The position numbers were made by a program, and so were the translations under genes. 64,000 bases of DNA from an uncultured Alphaproteobacteria bacterium (lineage in GTDB: Bacteria; Pseudomonadota; Alphaproteobacteria; Rs-D84), in contig CALXMN010000005.1 of assembly GCA_944389495.1 (NCBI GenBank), positions 1 through 64,000 of the forward strand. The letters run 5' to 3'. Shown here piece by piece: positions 1 through 8,706 of this stretch. Below the pieces are notes generated by a model. The model made no database searches and was not told the origin of the DNA. It saw only the letters and a program-made list of their open reading frames with translations. Each line of letters starts with the position of its first letter. Within the stretch, counting starts at the first letter, position 1.

Positions 1-27
1 TGAGCCAGGATCAAACTCTCAAGTTTT
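1..27 (-). rRNA. rrs: 16S rRNA gene, first ~27 nt only
   Basis: Read on the minus strand, the window begins with the conserved 5' end of bacterial 16S rRNA (AGAGTTTGATCCTGGCTCA, the 27F primer site), preceded by AAACTTG. Only the 5' tip of the gene is inside the window; the rest lies to the left. The exact mature 5' end is uncertain by a few bases. Confidence 0.95.
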
Positions 28-351
28 AAAAAACCTGTAGTTAAGTCCTGTGCATATTAAACAAACCTGACATATATTCAGTTCGTCTTTACATAACAAT
101 AAATTCGCAAGACAAGTTTTAACGAGGTTTATATGTAAACCTACTACCTGTCCAGGATATGCACATTTGACTTAGTCAAAGTTTGGATATTTCCAAATTC
201 AACTGTCTGCACATCCCTTCTTGAATTTGATGAGCTGCTTTTATTCACAATGTTTTGCGTGTTTAACAGAACCCGATTTCATTTGGTCGTTCCGTTAACC
301 GCAGAATTTCAGGGGTTGAGATTTGTTTTTGAACTGTTCCCAACTTGAAAG
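28..351 (-). other. 16S rRNA precursor leader
   Basis: About 325 nt lie between the inferred rrn transcription start and mature 16S. No open frame here looks like a protein gene. This is where the leader and any antitermination or RNase III processing signals would be expected, but I could not identify a convincing boxA. Confidence 0.6.
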
Positions 352-387
352 CCCGCATAGTATGCGCACAATCTTGAAAAAAGTCAA
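352..387 (-). promoter_or_regulatory. rrn promoter
   Basis: On the minus strand there is a -35 TTGACT (387-382), a 17-nt spacer and a -10 CATACT (364-359), followed by ATGCGGGC. A GC-rich discriminator after the -10 is typical of stringently controlled rRNA promoters. Position and direction fit the 16S gene at the left edge. Confidence 0.8.
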
Positions 388-690
388 GCGATTTGTTGAA
401 AATAATTTTGAAAAAATTTAAAAAATCTTTTTATCCAGGAAAAAATTGCCAGAATTCCGCCACTTTCCCAAAATTAAAAAATTTTTCTTTTTTTTTCATT
501 TTTGTCGCCCAACGGCATTTTTACGATTCGCAGACCGACAAAAATCTGATTCGTTACAACCATAAATTGAAACGATTCGATATTTTCTGGACAAAAAACT
601 TGATTGTGCGCCGTTGGTTGAAATAAAAATCAATTCGGCGGGTCACACGTATATATAGGTTTTGTTTCAAATGTGTCAAGCCCCCGCCAA
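388..690. other. gene-free AT-rich intergenic region
   Basis: This stretch between the rrn promoter and the terminator of the next gene is very AT-rich with long A and T runs. Short open frames exist on both strands, but their translations are low-complexity and have no recognisable start context, so I see no gene in it. Confidence 0.6.
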
Positions 691-713
691 TAAAAACCGC
701 CCATATCGGGCGG
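690..713 (-). terminator. Rho-independent terminator of the OMP gene
   Basis: Hairpin CCGCCC-ATAT-GGGCGG (minus sense) followed by TTTTTATT, directly after the stop codon of the gene at 720-1637. Confidence 0.8.
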
Positions 714-719
714 AATTTA

Positions 720-1637
720 TTAAAAGCGATACATAAACCCAAGTTTTATCATCGGATAAAATGTTAATTTATCCAGTTCATCCTGGGCATCGGCCAGGGC
801 CTGGTCACGAACCTGGTAAAATTCATCCACCAATGTGCCAGATACAGGCGTCCAGTTGCCATCTTTGTACACCTGTAACCCATCCAGCGGTATGTCCAGC
901 CCCAACTCAGCCGCACGATTTGTAAACACGACCCCCGCATCAAAATATATCTTTAACCCGGCAAACAGCCCCAAATCAAAACCCGCCCCCAGGTATGGTC
1001 CATTATAATCCCAATTTAACTTGGCCGTGCCGTTTACAGAATTTCCAGAATATTTATATTCGTATCCGTTCAATTCAAATGCATATTCGGCATCCGGTAA
1101 ACCAGACACAGTTCCCGCCAGGTTCGCATTTACATCCAGTCCACCAAAATAATACCCGCCACTGATTCTGATTCCGCCAAGAAACCACGTATCACCAAAC
1201 GGATAAAAATCCACCAATGCCGCAAAGTAATTGGCCTTGATTCCGCCATCTTTTATTGTCAACCCATCGCCCAAATCAATGCCTTCATCCCCCATAATGG
1301 CATCAACCCCAGAATCAATCGCAGACTTTAACGGTGCGGTTGTTGCAAAATTAAGACGCAGGCCCAAACGCTTTAACCAAAAAGAATCAAACTTTTTATT
1401 TGCGTAACCAACAAAGCCATCCATACCGCCGGTCGCAGAAATGCCCAAACCAATTTGCAATCCGTGCGGAAACTTTATATCCGGATTCGTAACATTGACC
1501 GTATCGGCGGCCGTGGTCGCATCCGTCGGCACATCAGTTGCCGCGACAGGTATTTTTTCTTCGGACAAATCGGTCCCCGTGGCGTATGCCGGCATCGTCA
1601 GCACAGATAATATTGCGACGTATGGAAATAATTTCAT
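720..1637 (-). CDS. putative outer-membrane beta-barrel protein
   Basis: 305 aa with a Sec signal peptide (MKLFPYVAILSVLTMPAYA, cleavage near residue 19-20). An acidic, Thr/Ala-rich linker (to about 55) is followed by alternating hydrophobic/polar beta-strand-like segments rich in Gly and aromatics. The protein ends in ...GFMYRF; a terminal Phe after an aromatic-rich strand is the usual beta-signal for BAM-dependent insertion. This fits a small porin-like or OprF/Omp_b-brl type protein, but I do not recognise the family. SD-like GGAGAA lies upstream of the ATG. It is a single-gene unit with its own terminator. Confidence 0.6.
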   Translation of the reverse strand: MKLFPYVAILSVLTMPAYATGTDLSEEKIPVAATDVPTDATTAADTVNVTNPDIKFPHGLQIGLGISATGGMDGFVGYANKKFDSFWLKRLGLRLNFATTAPLKSAIDSGVDAIMGDEGIDLGDGLTIKDGGIKANYFAALVDFYPFGDTWFLGGIRISGGYYFGGLDVNANLAGTVSGLPDAEYAFELNGYEYKYSGNSVNGTAKLNWDYNGPYLGAGFDLGLFAGLKIYFDAGVVFTNRAAELGLDIPLDGLQVYKDGNWTPVSGTLVDEFYQVRDQALADAQDELDKLTFYPMIKLGFMYRF

Positions 1638-1717
1638 TTATTTTCTCCTTTTAACACTTGAAGTAAGTATATCAAAGCAGCGAATATTATCACAATAAAA
1701 AACTGAATAAATTTGTA

Positions 1718-1746
1718 TTCAAAATCGGCTTTTTTTGTGATATTAT
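1718..1746 (+). promoter_or_regulatory. promoter with -10 abutting the start codon
   Basis: Extended -10 TG-A-TATTAT (TATTAT at 1741-1746) with a weak -35 TTCAAA (1718-1723), spacer 17. Only 7 nt separate the -10 from the ATG at 1754, so the transcript should start at or next to the start codon. No Shine-Dalgarno sequence is possible. Confidence 0.55.
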
Positions 1747-1753
1747 TCAAGAT

Positions 1754-3196
1754 ATGAAAAGCAGAATTTTTATTTTATCATCTTTGCTGTGTTTATGCGG
1801 GATGAATCCCGTTCTGGCGTCCGAATGCGACGGGAACGGATGTTGGGCAATTACAGAAAGTGCAATCGATATACAAAACTCGCCCGTGTTAAGTATGGGG
1901 CCGGCGTACACCGCGCCGGAATCAATGCGCGCCCAGATGCCGAAATATATTTATCCGGAACCTGAACCAATGCGCGAGGTTAAGTTATTATCTATTAAAC
2001 CTGTGCCCGAAGATCATCGCGAACCTGTATGGGATGGGACCGTTGGTCAATATGACCCGCGCGGATACGATAAAACCGTTGATTGGCGCGATGGTGTACC
2101 AATCTGGGACGATTCTGTATCAAGTTATAAGTACAAGGATTACACAGATTGGTTCCTGCAACCAATGCCGGAATTATATATACGCGAATCGGACAACCCG
2201 ACCCAGCCGGTCGCAACCGTTGTCGCACAAAACCCAATAAATGATGATGAAATCAGCATAGTGGATTTGTATAAACAAAATATGGCCGATGCCGCCGCAA
2301 CACGCGCACGGGTCGAAGAACTGTTGGCGCCCAAACGTCCATCCGAAAATCTGTGGACATATGACACGACACAAACCAATGATACGGTCGTCGCAGATAA
2401 CGTAATCGTTGATGATACGGTAATTGATTCAAATCTGGAAACCGTAACATCACAACAAAACGTTACAACCGTTGATACCGCAAATATTCAGCAAAATACG
2501 TTCCCGGCACCGGTTCAAAAAATTACTCTGCCGGCACCGCGCCCCGAATATACCGCCCAGGATTTAACCGAATTAGTTACGGTTACATTTGGACGCAGTG
2601 ATGGATGTCCATTTGAATCTGAAACGGAATGCGAAATTTGGCGCAGGAAACCAATCATCCGCGAAACTGTTTCCCCGCGCAGCCCACGTATACGTGACGA
2701 AAAGATGGCTGAATTCATAGTCGCGGCAAAATGCGATAAAAATATTACCGCAAACGACCCGGTGGCCGCACCATTGTTGGAACGGTATAAAATGTTAATG
2801 GCATCGGCAAATGCGTGCTGTACAGATGGGATGGCGTATTCATTGAAACAGGCCGGCGCATCCGATGGACTGGTTTACAAGTTCTTGGCCGACGACGCAA
2901 ACTTCTATGGCTTTGGTGCACGATGCCTGATGACGACAGATGCAGAACTGGATGAAAAATATCCAAACACCGCAACCGCCGCGGTGGCCGCAGACGTACG
3001 AAACGGATGTCTGTGTCGTGGACGTCAATGGTTCCGCGCAATGTTGGCACCATTCGAACAGGCGTACAAAGAATTTCCGGAATTTGCGGATTATAAATTC
3101 TATTACACGTATACCGATGGACTGCAACGTGAAATTACAGTATCGGTAAACAATGATGTACAAAACGTGTTAAAACAGTTGGCTGTGTGTCCGTAA
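1754..3196 (+). CDS. exported Cys-containing protein, unknown function
   Basis: 480 aa with a signal peptide (MKSRIFILSSLLCLCGMNPVLA, cleavage before SECDG). The first ~150 residues are rich in Pro, Tyr, Trp and Asp and look extended. About 190-260 is a low-complexity Thr/Asp/Val linker. The C-terminal ~180 residues are compact, with Cys pairs (NACCTDGM, GCLCRGR) and a final Cys-Pro. I do not recognise the family. The pattern suggests a periplasmic or surface protein with disulfides. The start is fixed by the signal peptide, and the promoter sits only 7 nt upstream. A strong terminator follows, so it is monocistronic. Confidence 0.6.
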   Translation: MKSRIFILSSLLCLCGMNPVLASECDGNGCWAITESAIDIQNSPVLSMGPAYTAPESMRAQMPKYIYPEPEPMREVKLLSIKPVPEDHREPVWDGTVGQYDPRGYDKTVDWRDGVPIWDDSVSSYKYKDYTDWFLQPMPELYIRESDNPTQPVATVVAQNPINDDEISIVDLYKQNMADAAATRARVEELLAPKRPSENLWTYDTTQTNDTVVADNVIVDDTVIDSNLETVTSQQNVTTVDTANIQQNTFPAPVQKITLPAPRPEYTAQDLTELVTVTFGRSDGCPFESETECEIWRRKPIIRETVSPRSPRIRDEKMAEFIVAAKCDKNITANDPVAAPLLERYKMLMASANACCTDGMAYSLKQAGASDGLVYKFLADDANFYGFGARCLMTTDAELDEKYPNTATAAVAADVRNGCLCRGRQWFRAMLAPFEQAYKEFPEFADYKFYYTYTDGLQREITVSVNNDVQNVLKQLAVCP

Positions 3197-3251
3197 CAGG
3201 ACCAAGGAGAGAGTAACGTCGCATCCGCGACGGCAAAGGAAGCCAAAAAAT

Positions 3252-3280
3252 GCCCCAATGTTAACATTGGGGCGTTTTGT
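3252..3280 (+). terminator. Rho-independent terminator
   Basis: Perfect 9-bp hairpin GCCCCAATG-TTAA-CATTGGGGC followed by GTTTTGTT, 55 nt after the stop codon of the 480-aa gene. Confidence 0.8.
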
Positions 3281-3764
3281 TGGAACACAAAAAATAAAAA
3301 ATTACCAATTTCTGATTGTTCGTACCCCTGTGTGTATTGCATATCACGAAGAAATGGATATTTAATCGCCCCCGACGTCCCAGTACATTATAACAAAGCC
3401 ACGTGCATATTTACCGGGTCAATATAAATATCGCCGTACAGCAAGTCGTGACCCACTATGATTTTGTTGGGAACAGGTTAATCGTAATTCGTATTTTTAT
3501 GAAAATCCGCACAAATAAAAACGCCCGAATTGGTAATATAAAACCGACGTAATTGTATGTTTAATTAATATCTTATAAATTAAATTATAAATATTACACA
3601 GCCACCAACATAATTGGATATAATTATTACAATTCACTGCCCCGGGAAAATAAATACTTATGCCCACATTACCAAACCACCCAAAGGAAACCAATCCAGA
3701 CAATAATACATCACACCACCTGTAACGATAAAACCGAGATGGCATCCCAAAACCGTTCATAATA
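3281..3764. other. intergenic stretch without a supported gene
   Basis: Nearly 500 nt. The longest frame (minus strand, 3497-3781, 94 aa) gives a hydrophobic, aromatic-rich peptide with no ribosome-binding site and runs into the neighbouring terminator. It could be a decayed membrane-protein gene, but I cannot support that. Nothing else stands out. Confidence 0.4.
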
Positions 3765-3788
3765 GAAAAAAAACGCCCCAAGGGCGTT
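3765..3788 (-). terminator. Rho-independent terminator
   Basis: Minus-strand hairpin AACGCCC-TT-GGGGCGTT followed by seven or more Ts, 8 nt past the stop of the gene at 3796-4575. Confidence 0.8.
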
Positions 3789-3795
3789 ATGATTT

Positions 3796-4575
3796 TTATC
3801 GCGCAGACATATTGTAAGTATTACGATTTTGATTGTTTTGCGCCTCTATATTACGTGTAATAAATACACGCATATAATCCACACAGGAACTTAATTTTTG
3901 ACGATTTGTTCCCGCGCCCGCACATTCATTATATGCCGAAGCAAATTGGGCACTGACCGAAGAATATTTTTTATCGGACGTGGTTTGATCCTTTGGCGTC
4001 AAATTATCATACAGGCGCATTGTTTCCAAATCTGTTTCAACCTGGCGACGGGCCGCGCCAATATCAGAACTATTGATTGCGGATGAAATTCTGTCAAGAT
4101 TACGTGACAAACAACTCATAACCTCGGCCGTGGAACCAACACTGCGACAATTTTCTGCCCCCGCGACCCCATTATTTCCACCAACATATGTACCAGATGC
4201 CGATGATGTGCGCGAAGACGACGCGCCGGCGGCCGTTAATTTTGATGTTAAAATTTCGCGTTCCAGTTGGGTTTTAAGGCGGCTTAAGGTGGCCTCGAGA
4301 TACTCGTACTGTTTATACATCTGTTGCATCATAATCGTTGATTTTAAGCCAACAACACTGCGCATTAACTGTTTATCCGAATCAGATGTTGGATTATATG
4401 GTAAACCGATGTTATATGTATGCGCACTGCACAACGCCAAAACCGGCACAACACGATTATTAATATTATCAGCACACCCATTATCTGCGGCGAATACCGG
4501 CAATGCAACAAATCCCACCCCCAGCATTATGCCGGCAATATAAAATTTTGATAAAAATTTATTCACTGTCTTCAT
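3796..4575 (-). CDS. exported coiled-coil protein, unknown function
   Basis: 259 aa. N-terminal signal peptide (hydrophobic core IAGIMLGVGFVALPVFA, cleavage near residue 30 before ADNGC). Residues ~80-125 form a predicted helix/coiled coil ending in a Ser/Gly-rich linker (SSSRTSSASG). A further helical half has two Cys near 'ENCRSVGS' and 'MSCLSRNLD'. The ATG overlaps the stop of the upstream 726-aa gene (ATGA), so the pair is translationally coupled and probably acts together in the periplasm or envelope. Family not recognised. A VirB5-like or pilus-accessory role is possible but not demonstrated. Confidence 0.55.
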   Translation of the reverse strand: MKTVNKFLSKFYIAGIMLGVGFVALPVFAADNGCADNINNRVVPVLALCSAHTYNIGLPYNPTSDSDKQLMRSVVGLKSTIMMQQMYKQYEYLEATLSRLKTQLEREILTSKLTAAGASSSRTSSASGTYVGGNNGVAGAENCRSVGSTAEVMSCLSRNLDRISSAINSSDIGAARRQVETDLETMRLYDNLTPKDQTTSDKKYSSVSAQFASAYNECAGAGTNRQKLSSCVDYMRVFITRNIEAQNNQNRNTYNMSAR

Positions 4576-6752
4576 ATTTTTACTGGACTAAAAAAGTTTA
4601 TACAATTAACAAAATCACTGCTGCCGGTGCAATCGCAATTCTGGGACAAAACATCCCATTTCCCGCCGTAGTTTGTACAGATTGAAAGTTTAAAATTACT
4701 GACACTTTCTTCAAACGATTGTTGTGGCGTTTGATTGCGTGTTCGTTCTTCTTCGGTTTGCGTCATTGTTTCGCAGGCCAATTTCTTTGCCGAATCGCTG
4801 ATTTTACTGCAATCACAGGTTTTTGATCCCGCATTCCAAACCGCACCGAAACTTTGATAATCTTCACAAAAATCTTTTCTGTATCCGCCATCATCAACGT
4901 ATGTTACGTATTCTTGTTCATCCGCAGTATAGCCACTGGAATTAACGCACATTGCGCGTTCATAATCAAACTTATTATATTCACCACTGCCCAGGCACTG
5001 GCATTCGCCACCGCCAAGGCTTGACATATCGGTATTCTTTGCCGGTACCCATTGCGCGTTATGCGACGGACTGTTATCACACAGACATTTTAAATATTGA
5101 TACCCCTGTAAAGAACCGCACTTGGATATAACACTTTGTCCATCGGCCCCACTGTCGCCGGATGCGACACGGCCGCCCGCATTATATATTTTTTCCAAAT
5201 CATCATCCGGCACACAAACTGTTTCCGGTAATTCTTTCAAACTGGCATACGTTTGCAAATCTTGGAATGTATCCGTTGTTACGGCGCAATACTTCACACC
5301 ATCCGGATCCGCGGATTTATTCTGACCAAAACGGTTACCCCCAAATACAGACGGGGCATCTTGTTCAATTATGCGTTCCAATGTTTCAATATCAATGCTG
5401 GCCTGTCTTTTACGCCCACTGAACAGTGACGAATTGTCCAAAATTTCAGATGCACAACCAATACGAACCTGGACCCCGCCTTCGCCGATTTCGGGATACA
5501 GCCAATTACGTTGAACCTCGGCCTCGTCTTCAAGGACTTTGATTAATTGACACCCACCGTCGGACATAGGCACAACCTGGCCTATTTTACAATTGGCACC
5601 ACCATAAACAGTACCCTCGGCCGTGGTAACGGGCACGGAACGCCCATCTGGACAATTTGTCGGGTCATAATGCATAACCTGGCCCGGGCCACATAAATAC
5701 TGTCCCCAGGCATTACACGTGCCGTTCAGCATCATATAAATATCTGTTATATCCACACCAACCGACTGGGCCAGAATAAGGGCATCATAAACCTCGTCCA
5801 GGACATCGTTATATGGATCAAAAAACTCCATCGCTTTGGATTTAAACGTGGATACGCGTTTGGGCCCAACACAGTTACCGCCCGTAGAATCACAACCCGC
5901 ATATTCAAACGCCGTATTCATTGCGGCACGGGCACTTTGAAGTGCAACCTCGGCATTTTCGATTTTTGTTAAAATCTGGCCAGAAATTTGTTCACGCGCC
6001 AACAAATCTGCATCTATACCGGCCGCGGCGGCAACCTGTTGCGCGGTGGTTAAACCCGACGCATTATCCGATGTGGCCGATGCCACAGTTGTGGCGGTAT
6101 TTGTTGCGGTGACATTTTGCACCTGGGCCGCGACATTATTTATTGCCGCCTGGTTCGAAGATGCAGCATTGGAAATTGCGGCCGTGGTTGCGGCCTGTTG
6201 CTGGGCCAATGCGGCCTGGATCTGGGCCGCGGTATCGGCACTTTGTTGCTGCATCTGTTGTTGCATCTGGGCCATTTGTTGCTGCATCTGGGCCATTTGC
6301 TGGTTGCTTTGCTGGGCAGCGGCCTGGGCCGCAGCAATTTGGGCGTTGGCGGCGGCCGCCTGGGCCGCGGCATTTGCATCGGACACCAACTGGGCCGATA
6401 TGAAATCGATTAAATCCGTTCCATATTCTTCACAGGCGGGATTTGACTGGACACAGCCCGATACAATCGGACGCGCAACATCCATCGTAGAACATCCACC
6501 GTTGGTACACTTAGGCTGGGCACAGCGCAAAATTATCGCGTTACAATTACCAAAATCCGCCGAAGGTGCGTTTGACGCCATATTTACACGGGGATTGGTA
6601 TAACTGTTCCAAAGGGCATTATTTGTCGAGCCAGAATTATTGTTATACGCGGTCAGATTACTGCCCACGGTGGTGGCAACGGGCGATGCCGCATACGAAT
6701 TTGCCCCAACCAACGCCAGCGCAATTAATAAAAATCCGGATATATGTTTCAT
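4572..6752 (-). CDS. large exported Cys-rich protein with Gln/Ala coiled coil
   Basis: 726 aa from the ATG at 6752. This start gives a clean signal peptide (MKHISGFLLIALALVGANSYA) and is preceded by GAGAG; an in-frame start 17 codons upstream would bury the signal. After a Cys-rich segment (C-x6-C-x4-C-x4-C near residues 70-85) comes a ~100-residue Ala/Gln-rich coiled coil with repeated QMQQQMAQ-type heptads. The second half (from ~270) is again Cys-rich with several small Cys-paired modules. It is translationally coupled to the coiled-coil protein downstream. The Cys spacing resembles that of the 1039-aa protein at 8704-11823, so the two may belong to one envelope system. Function unknown. 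Confidence 0.55.
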   Translation of the reverse strand: MKHISGFLLIALALVGANSYAASPVATTVGSNLTAYNNNSGSTNNALWNSYTNPRVNMASNAPSADFGNCNAIILRCAQPKCTNGGCSTMDVARPIVSGCVQSNPACEEYGTDLIDFISAQLVSDANAAAQAAAANAQIAAAQAAAQQSNQQMAQMQQQMAQMQQQMQQQSADTAAQIQAALAQQQAATTAAISNAASSNQAAINNVAAQVQNVTATNTATTVASATSDNASGLTTAQQVAAAAGIDADLLAREQISGQILTKIENAEVALQSARAAMNTAFEYAGCDSTGGNCVGPKRVSTFKSKAMEFFDPYNDVLDEVYDALILAQSVGVDITDIYMMLNGTCNAWGQYLCGPGQVMHYDPTNCPDGRSVPVTTAEGTVYGGANCKIGQVVPMSDGGCQLIKVLEDEAEVQRNWLYPEIGEGGVQVRIGCASEILDNSSLFSGRKRQASIDIETLERIIEQDAPSVFGGNRFGQNKSADPDGVKYCAVTTDTFQDLQTYASLKELPETVCVPDDDLEKIYNAGGRVASGDSGADGQSVISKCGSLQGYQYLKCLCDNSPSHNAQWVPAKNTDMSSLGGGECQCLGSGEYNKFDYERAMCVNSSGYTADEQEYVTYVDDGGYRKDFCEDYQSFGAVWNAGSKTCDCSKISDSAKKLACETMTQTEEERTRNQTPQQSFEESVSNFKLSICTNYGGKWDVLSQNCDCTGSSDFVNCINFFSPVKI

Positions 6753-6836
6753 ATTCTCTCTTATTCGCAATTTTAACACAAAAATAACAAAGTGAAAAGA
6801 CAAAAATCACGCACAGATATAAACTATACACATTGC

Positions 6837-6862
6837 TTGACAAAAATATATTTTTGTATAAT
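6837..6862 (+). promoter_or_regulatory. promoter directly upstream of the LRR-kinase gene
   Basis: Consensus -35 TTGACA (6837-6842) and -10 TATAAT (6857-6862). The spacer is short (14 nt), but an overlapping TATACT at 6862-6867 gives 19 nt. Either way the start site falls within a few bases of the ATG at 6872, so little or no 5' leader is expected. Confidence 0.55.
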
Positions 6863-6871
6863 ATACTAATT

Positions 6872-8680
6872 ATGATTATACGCAATGGTGTTTTATTATC
6901 TGTTGATGTGTCCGATTTGGATGAAAACGGGGCGCTGCACGTACCTGATGGCGTTATTGATATTGACCCCGCCGCAGGCGAGGCTATGGACAAACTTAAA
7001 GCAATATATTTGCCAAATTCTTTGACCGACATACGCAGACCGATATTTTGTAATAACGAATACCTGGAATCTGTTTACTTTGGCGAAGACGTAAAAACAA
7101 TTGACCAATTTGCCTTCTTTGGATGCCCAAATATATCAGAACTGCAAATTCCGCGACACTGGAATAAAATATACCCAGGCTTGGAATTAATGATGCAAAA
7201 ACTGAGGTACGTTATTCGGCGGGATAAAAACGACAACCTGGTTAAACACACAATAAAACGATTTGGTGGGCGAAGTTACTTTCAATCCGCACGACGCGTA
7301 TTCGGAAATATTGAAATAATAAAACTTCACAACCTGGAATTTGATGTCGGCACGGGTCACATAAGCCCAAGTTATAAAATATGCCTGGTGGCAAAAGAAA
7401 ACAATACAAACCGATTTTTTATTTGTAACACACTGGATGCAGCAATCACAGATTACAGACGGCATTTAATTACCCAGGAATTTGAACGCACCGTGTGGGA
7501 ATATAATGCGGGACACGGCGTTAATTCAAAATTGGAAAAATATGAAAATATATTGCGCGCATCTATTAAACAAACACTGTGTCACGGTGCACACAAATTG
7601 AACTCGAACGAGCAAAAGCGTATTCGTGAACATATAAAAAAACTTGATACATATATCTCGTACCTGGATGCAATCTATAAAAAATACAAAAACGCATCAG
7701 ATAATTTCCAAGAATTGGCCGATGTTGATATAGATACATTGATTCAAATAATAAAACCCAGAAATAATGCAACAAGCGTGCAACAATCTTGTACACGATG
7801 GCTGCGACGGCACCCCGTTAATATTCGCACAATGAATGTAATCTTTACGGCAGGATATAAAAACCCGGGCGCATTCCCATATTTTTGGATATGCAAAACA
7901 CCGCCACAACAACGCGGCGCAATAACACAGAAACTGCATAAAATATTCCGCAATGCAACCATACGGCTATATCGCCCAGATGATTCTTATAAAACCCAGA
8001 ATCCATACGAACAAGAAATTCGCGAACTGGCCCAAAAATTGTCCAAGGTTATTGGCCAAAGCATAGAAATAAAATATCTGTCTTCGGGAAATTTTTCCAA
8101 AACATTTACCCTGCAAATTCCGGGCGATAAAAAATATGTATGGAAAATATATCATTGCGACAGAACAAATCGAATGATGGACGCCTATTCCCATAATACA
8201 GAATTACAAAATTCGTTTCTGATTGGCGGGAAAAAATATTATGGTAAAACAAAGTTTCGCAAAATATCAACCGCGGGCATCGGCATTCAACGTGGCGAAA
8301 TATATTTGATATACCCATATACCGAAGAAGTTCATACGTCAAATGCATATATATACAGACCATTTGAATGTACACGCGCATTTTCATTGGTTGATACAAA
8401 CAGCAGTAATTTCATAGGAAACACAATCATAGACCTTGGGGCGTTAAACATAAATAAACTGCGCTGGGGGCAACCAAAGTATGTTGCAAAAATAATGAAT
8501 ACCATATTATATCAATCGTGGGGTTCGTTGGGATATGTGCTTAATAATTATACCAGTGCACAAATTGCCACGGCAATTGATTTCGTATCTGAACGAATTT
8601 CTTCAAATGAAATCGATTATGAAAAAGTTTGTAAAAAGATTGATTTTCTGCGTAATAAAATTCATTATTGTCAACGATAA
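6872..8680 (+). CDS. leucine-rich-repeat protein with a protein-kinase-like domain
   Basis: 602 aa from the ATG at 6872; an upstream in-frame start would lie inside the promoter. No signal peptide. Residues ~35-115 read as BspA/LRR_5-type repeats (LKAIYLPNSL, LESVYFGEDVKTI, AFFGCPNISELQIP). The C-terminal part (~390-560) has kinase hallmarks in order: Gly-rich loop (LSSGNFSKTF), a VAIK-like Lys (YVWKIYH), a hinge-like segment (YLIYPYTEE), a catalytic-loop-like D-x4-N (VDTNSSNFI) and a DFG-like IIDLG. The middle (~160-330) is helical with no recognised family. Known eukaryotic-like kinases of this kind include secreted effectors and bacterial Hanks-type enzymes. An effector role is inference. 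It shares a bidirectional terminator with the next gene. Confidence 0.6.
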   Translation: MIIRNGVLLSVDVSDLDENGALHVPDGVIDIDPAAGEAMDKLKAIYLPNSLTDIRRPIFCNNEYLESVYFGEDVKTIDQFAFFGCPNISELQIPRHWNKIYPGLELMMQKLRYVIRRDKNDNLVKHTIKRFGGRSYFQSARRVFGNIEIIKLHNLEFDVGTGHISPSYKICLVAKENNTNRFFICNTLDAAITDYRRHLITQEFERTVWEYNAGHGVNSKLEKYENILRASIKQTLCHGAHKLNSNEQKRIREHIKKLDTYISYLDAIYKKYKNASDNFQELADVDIDTLIQIIKPRNNATSVQQSCTRWLRRHPVNIRTMNVIFTAGYKNPGAFPYFWICKTPPQQRGAITQKLHKIFRNATIRLYRPDDSYKTQNPYEQEIRELAQKLSKVIGQSIEIKYLSSGNFSKTFTLQIPGDKKYVWKIYHCDRTNRMMDAYSHNTELQNSFLIGGKKYYGKTKFRKISTAGIGIQRGEIYLIYPYTEEVHTSNAYIYRPFECTRAFSLVDTNSSNFIGNTIIDLGALNINKLRWGQPKYVAKIMNTILYQSWGSLGYVLNNYTSAQIATAIDFVSERISSNEIDYEKVCKKIDFLRNKIHYCQR

Positions 8681-8706
8681 AAAACGGGGCGTTGCCCCGT
8701 TTTTTA
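8681..8706. terminator. bidirectional terminator between convergent genes
   Basis: Hairpin ACGGGGC-GTT-GCCCCGT flanked by A-run and T-run, lying between the LRR-kinase gene (+) and the 1039-aa gene (-); it can serve both. Confidence 0.85.

Noticed and set aside
28-351. boxA-type antitermination site in the rRNA leader
   Set aside because: TGTTAAACA-like strings occur but none matches the consensus well enough to call.
393-626. 77-aa frame upstream of the rrn promoter
   Set aside because: Low-complexity Lys/Phe/Asn sequence in an AT-rich intergenic region, no RBS, overlaps the promoter side of the rRNA gene.
3497-3781. 94-aa minus-strand hydrophobic frame
   Set aside because: No RBS or promoter, overlaps a terminator; kept only as a note in the intergenic entry.
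6046-6603. 185-aa frame antisense to the Gln/Ala coiled-coil gene
   Set aside because: Trp/Ala/Cys-rich antisense shadow of a repetitive CAG/GCC-type coding region; no start signals.
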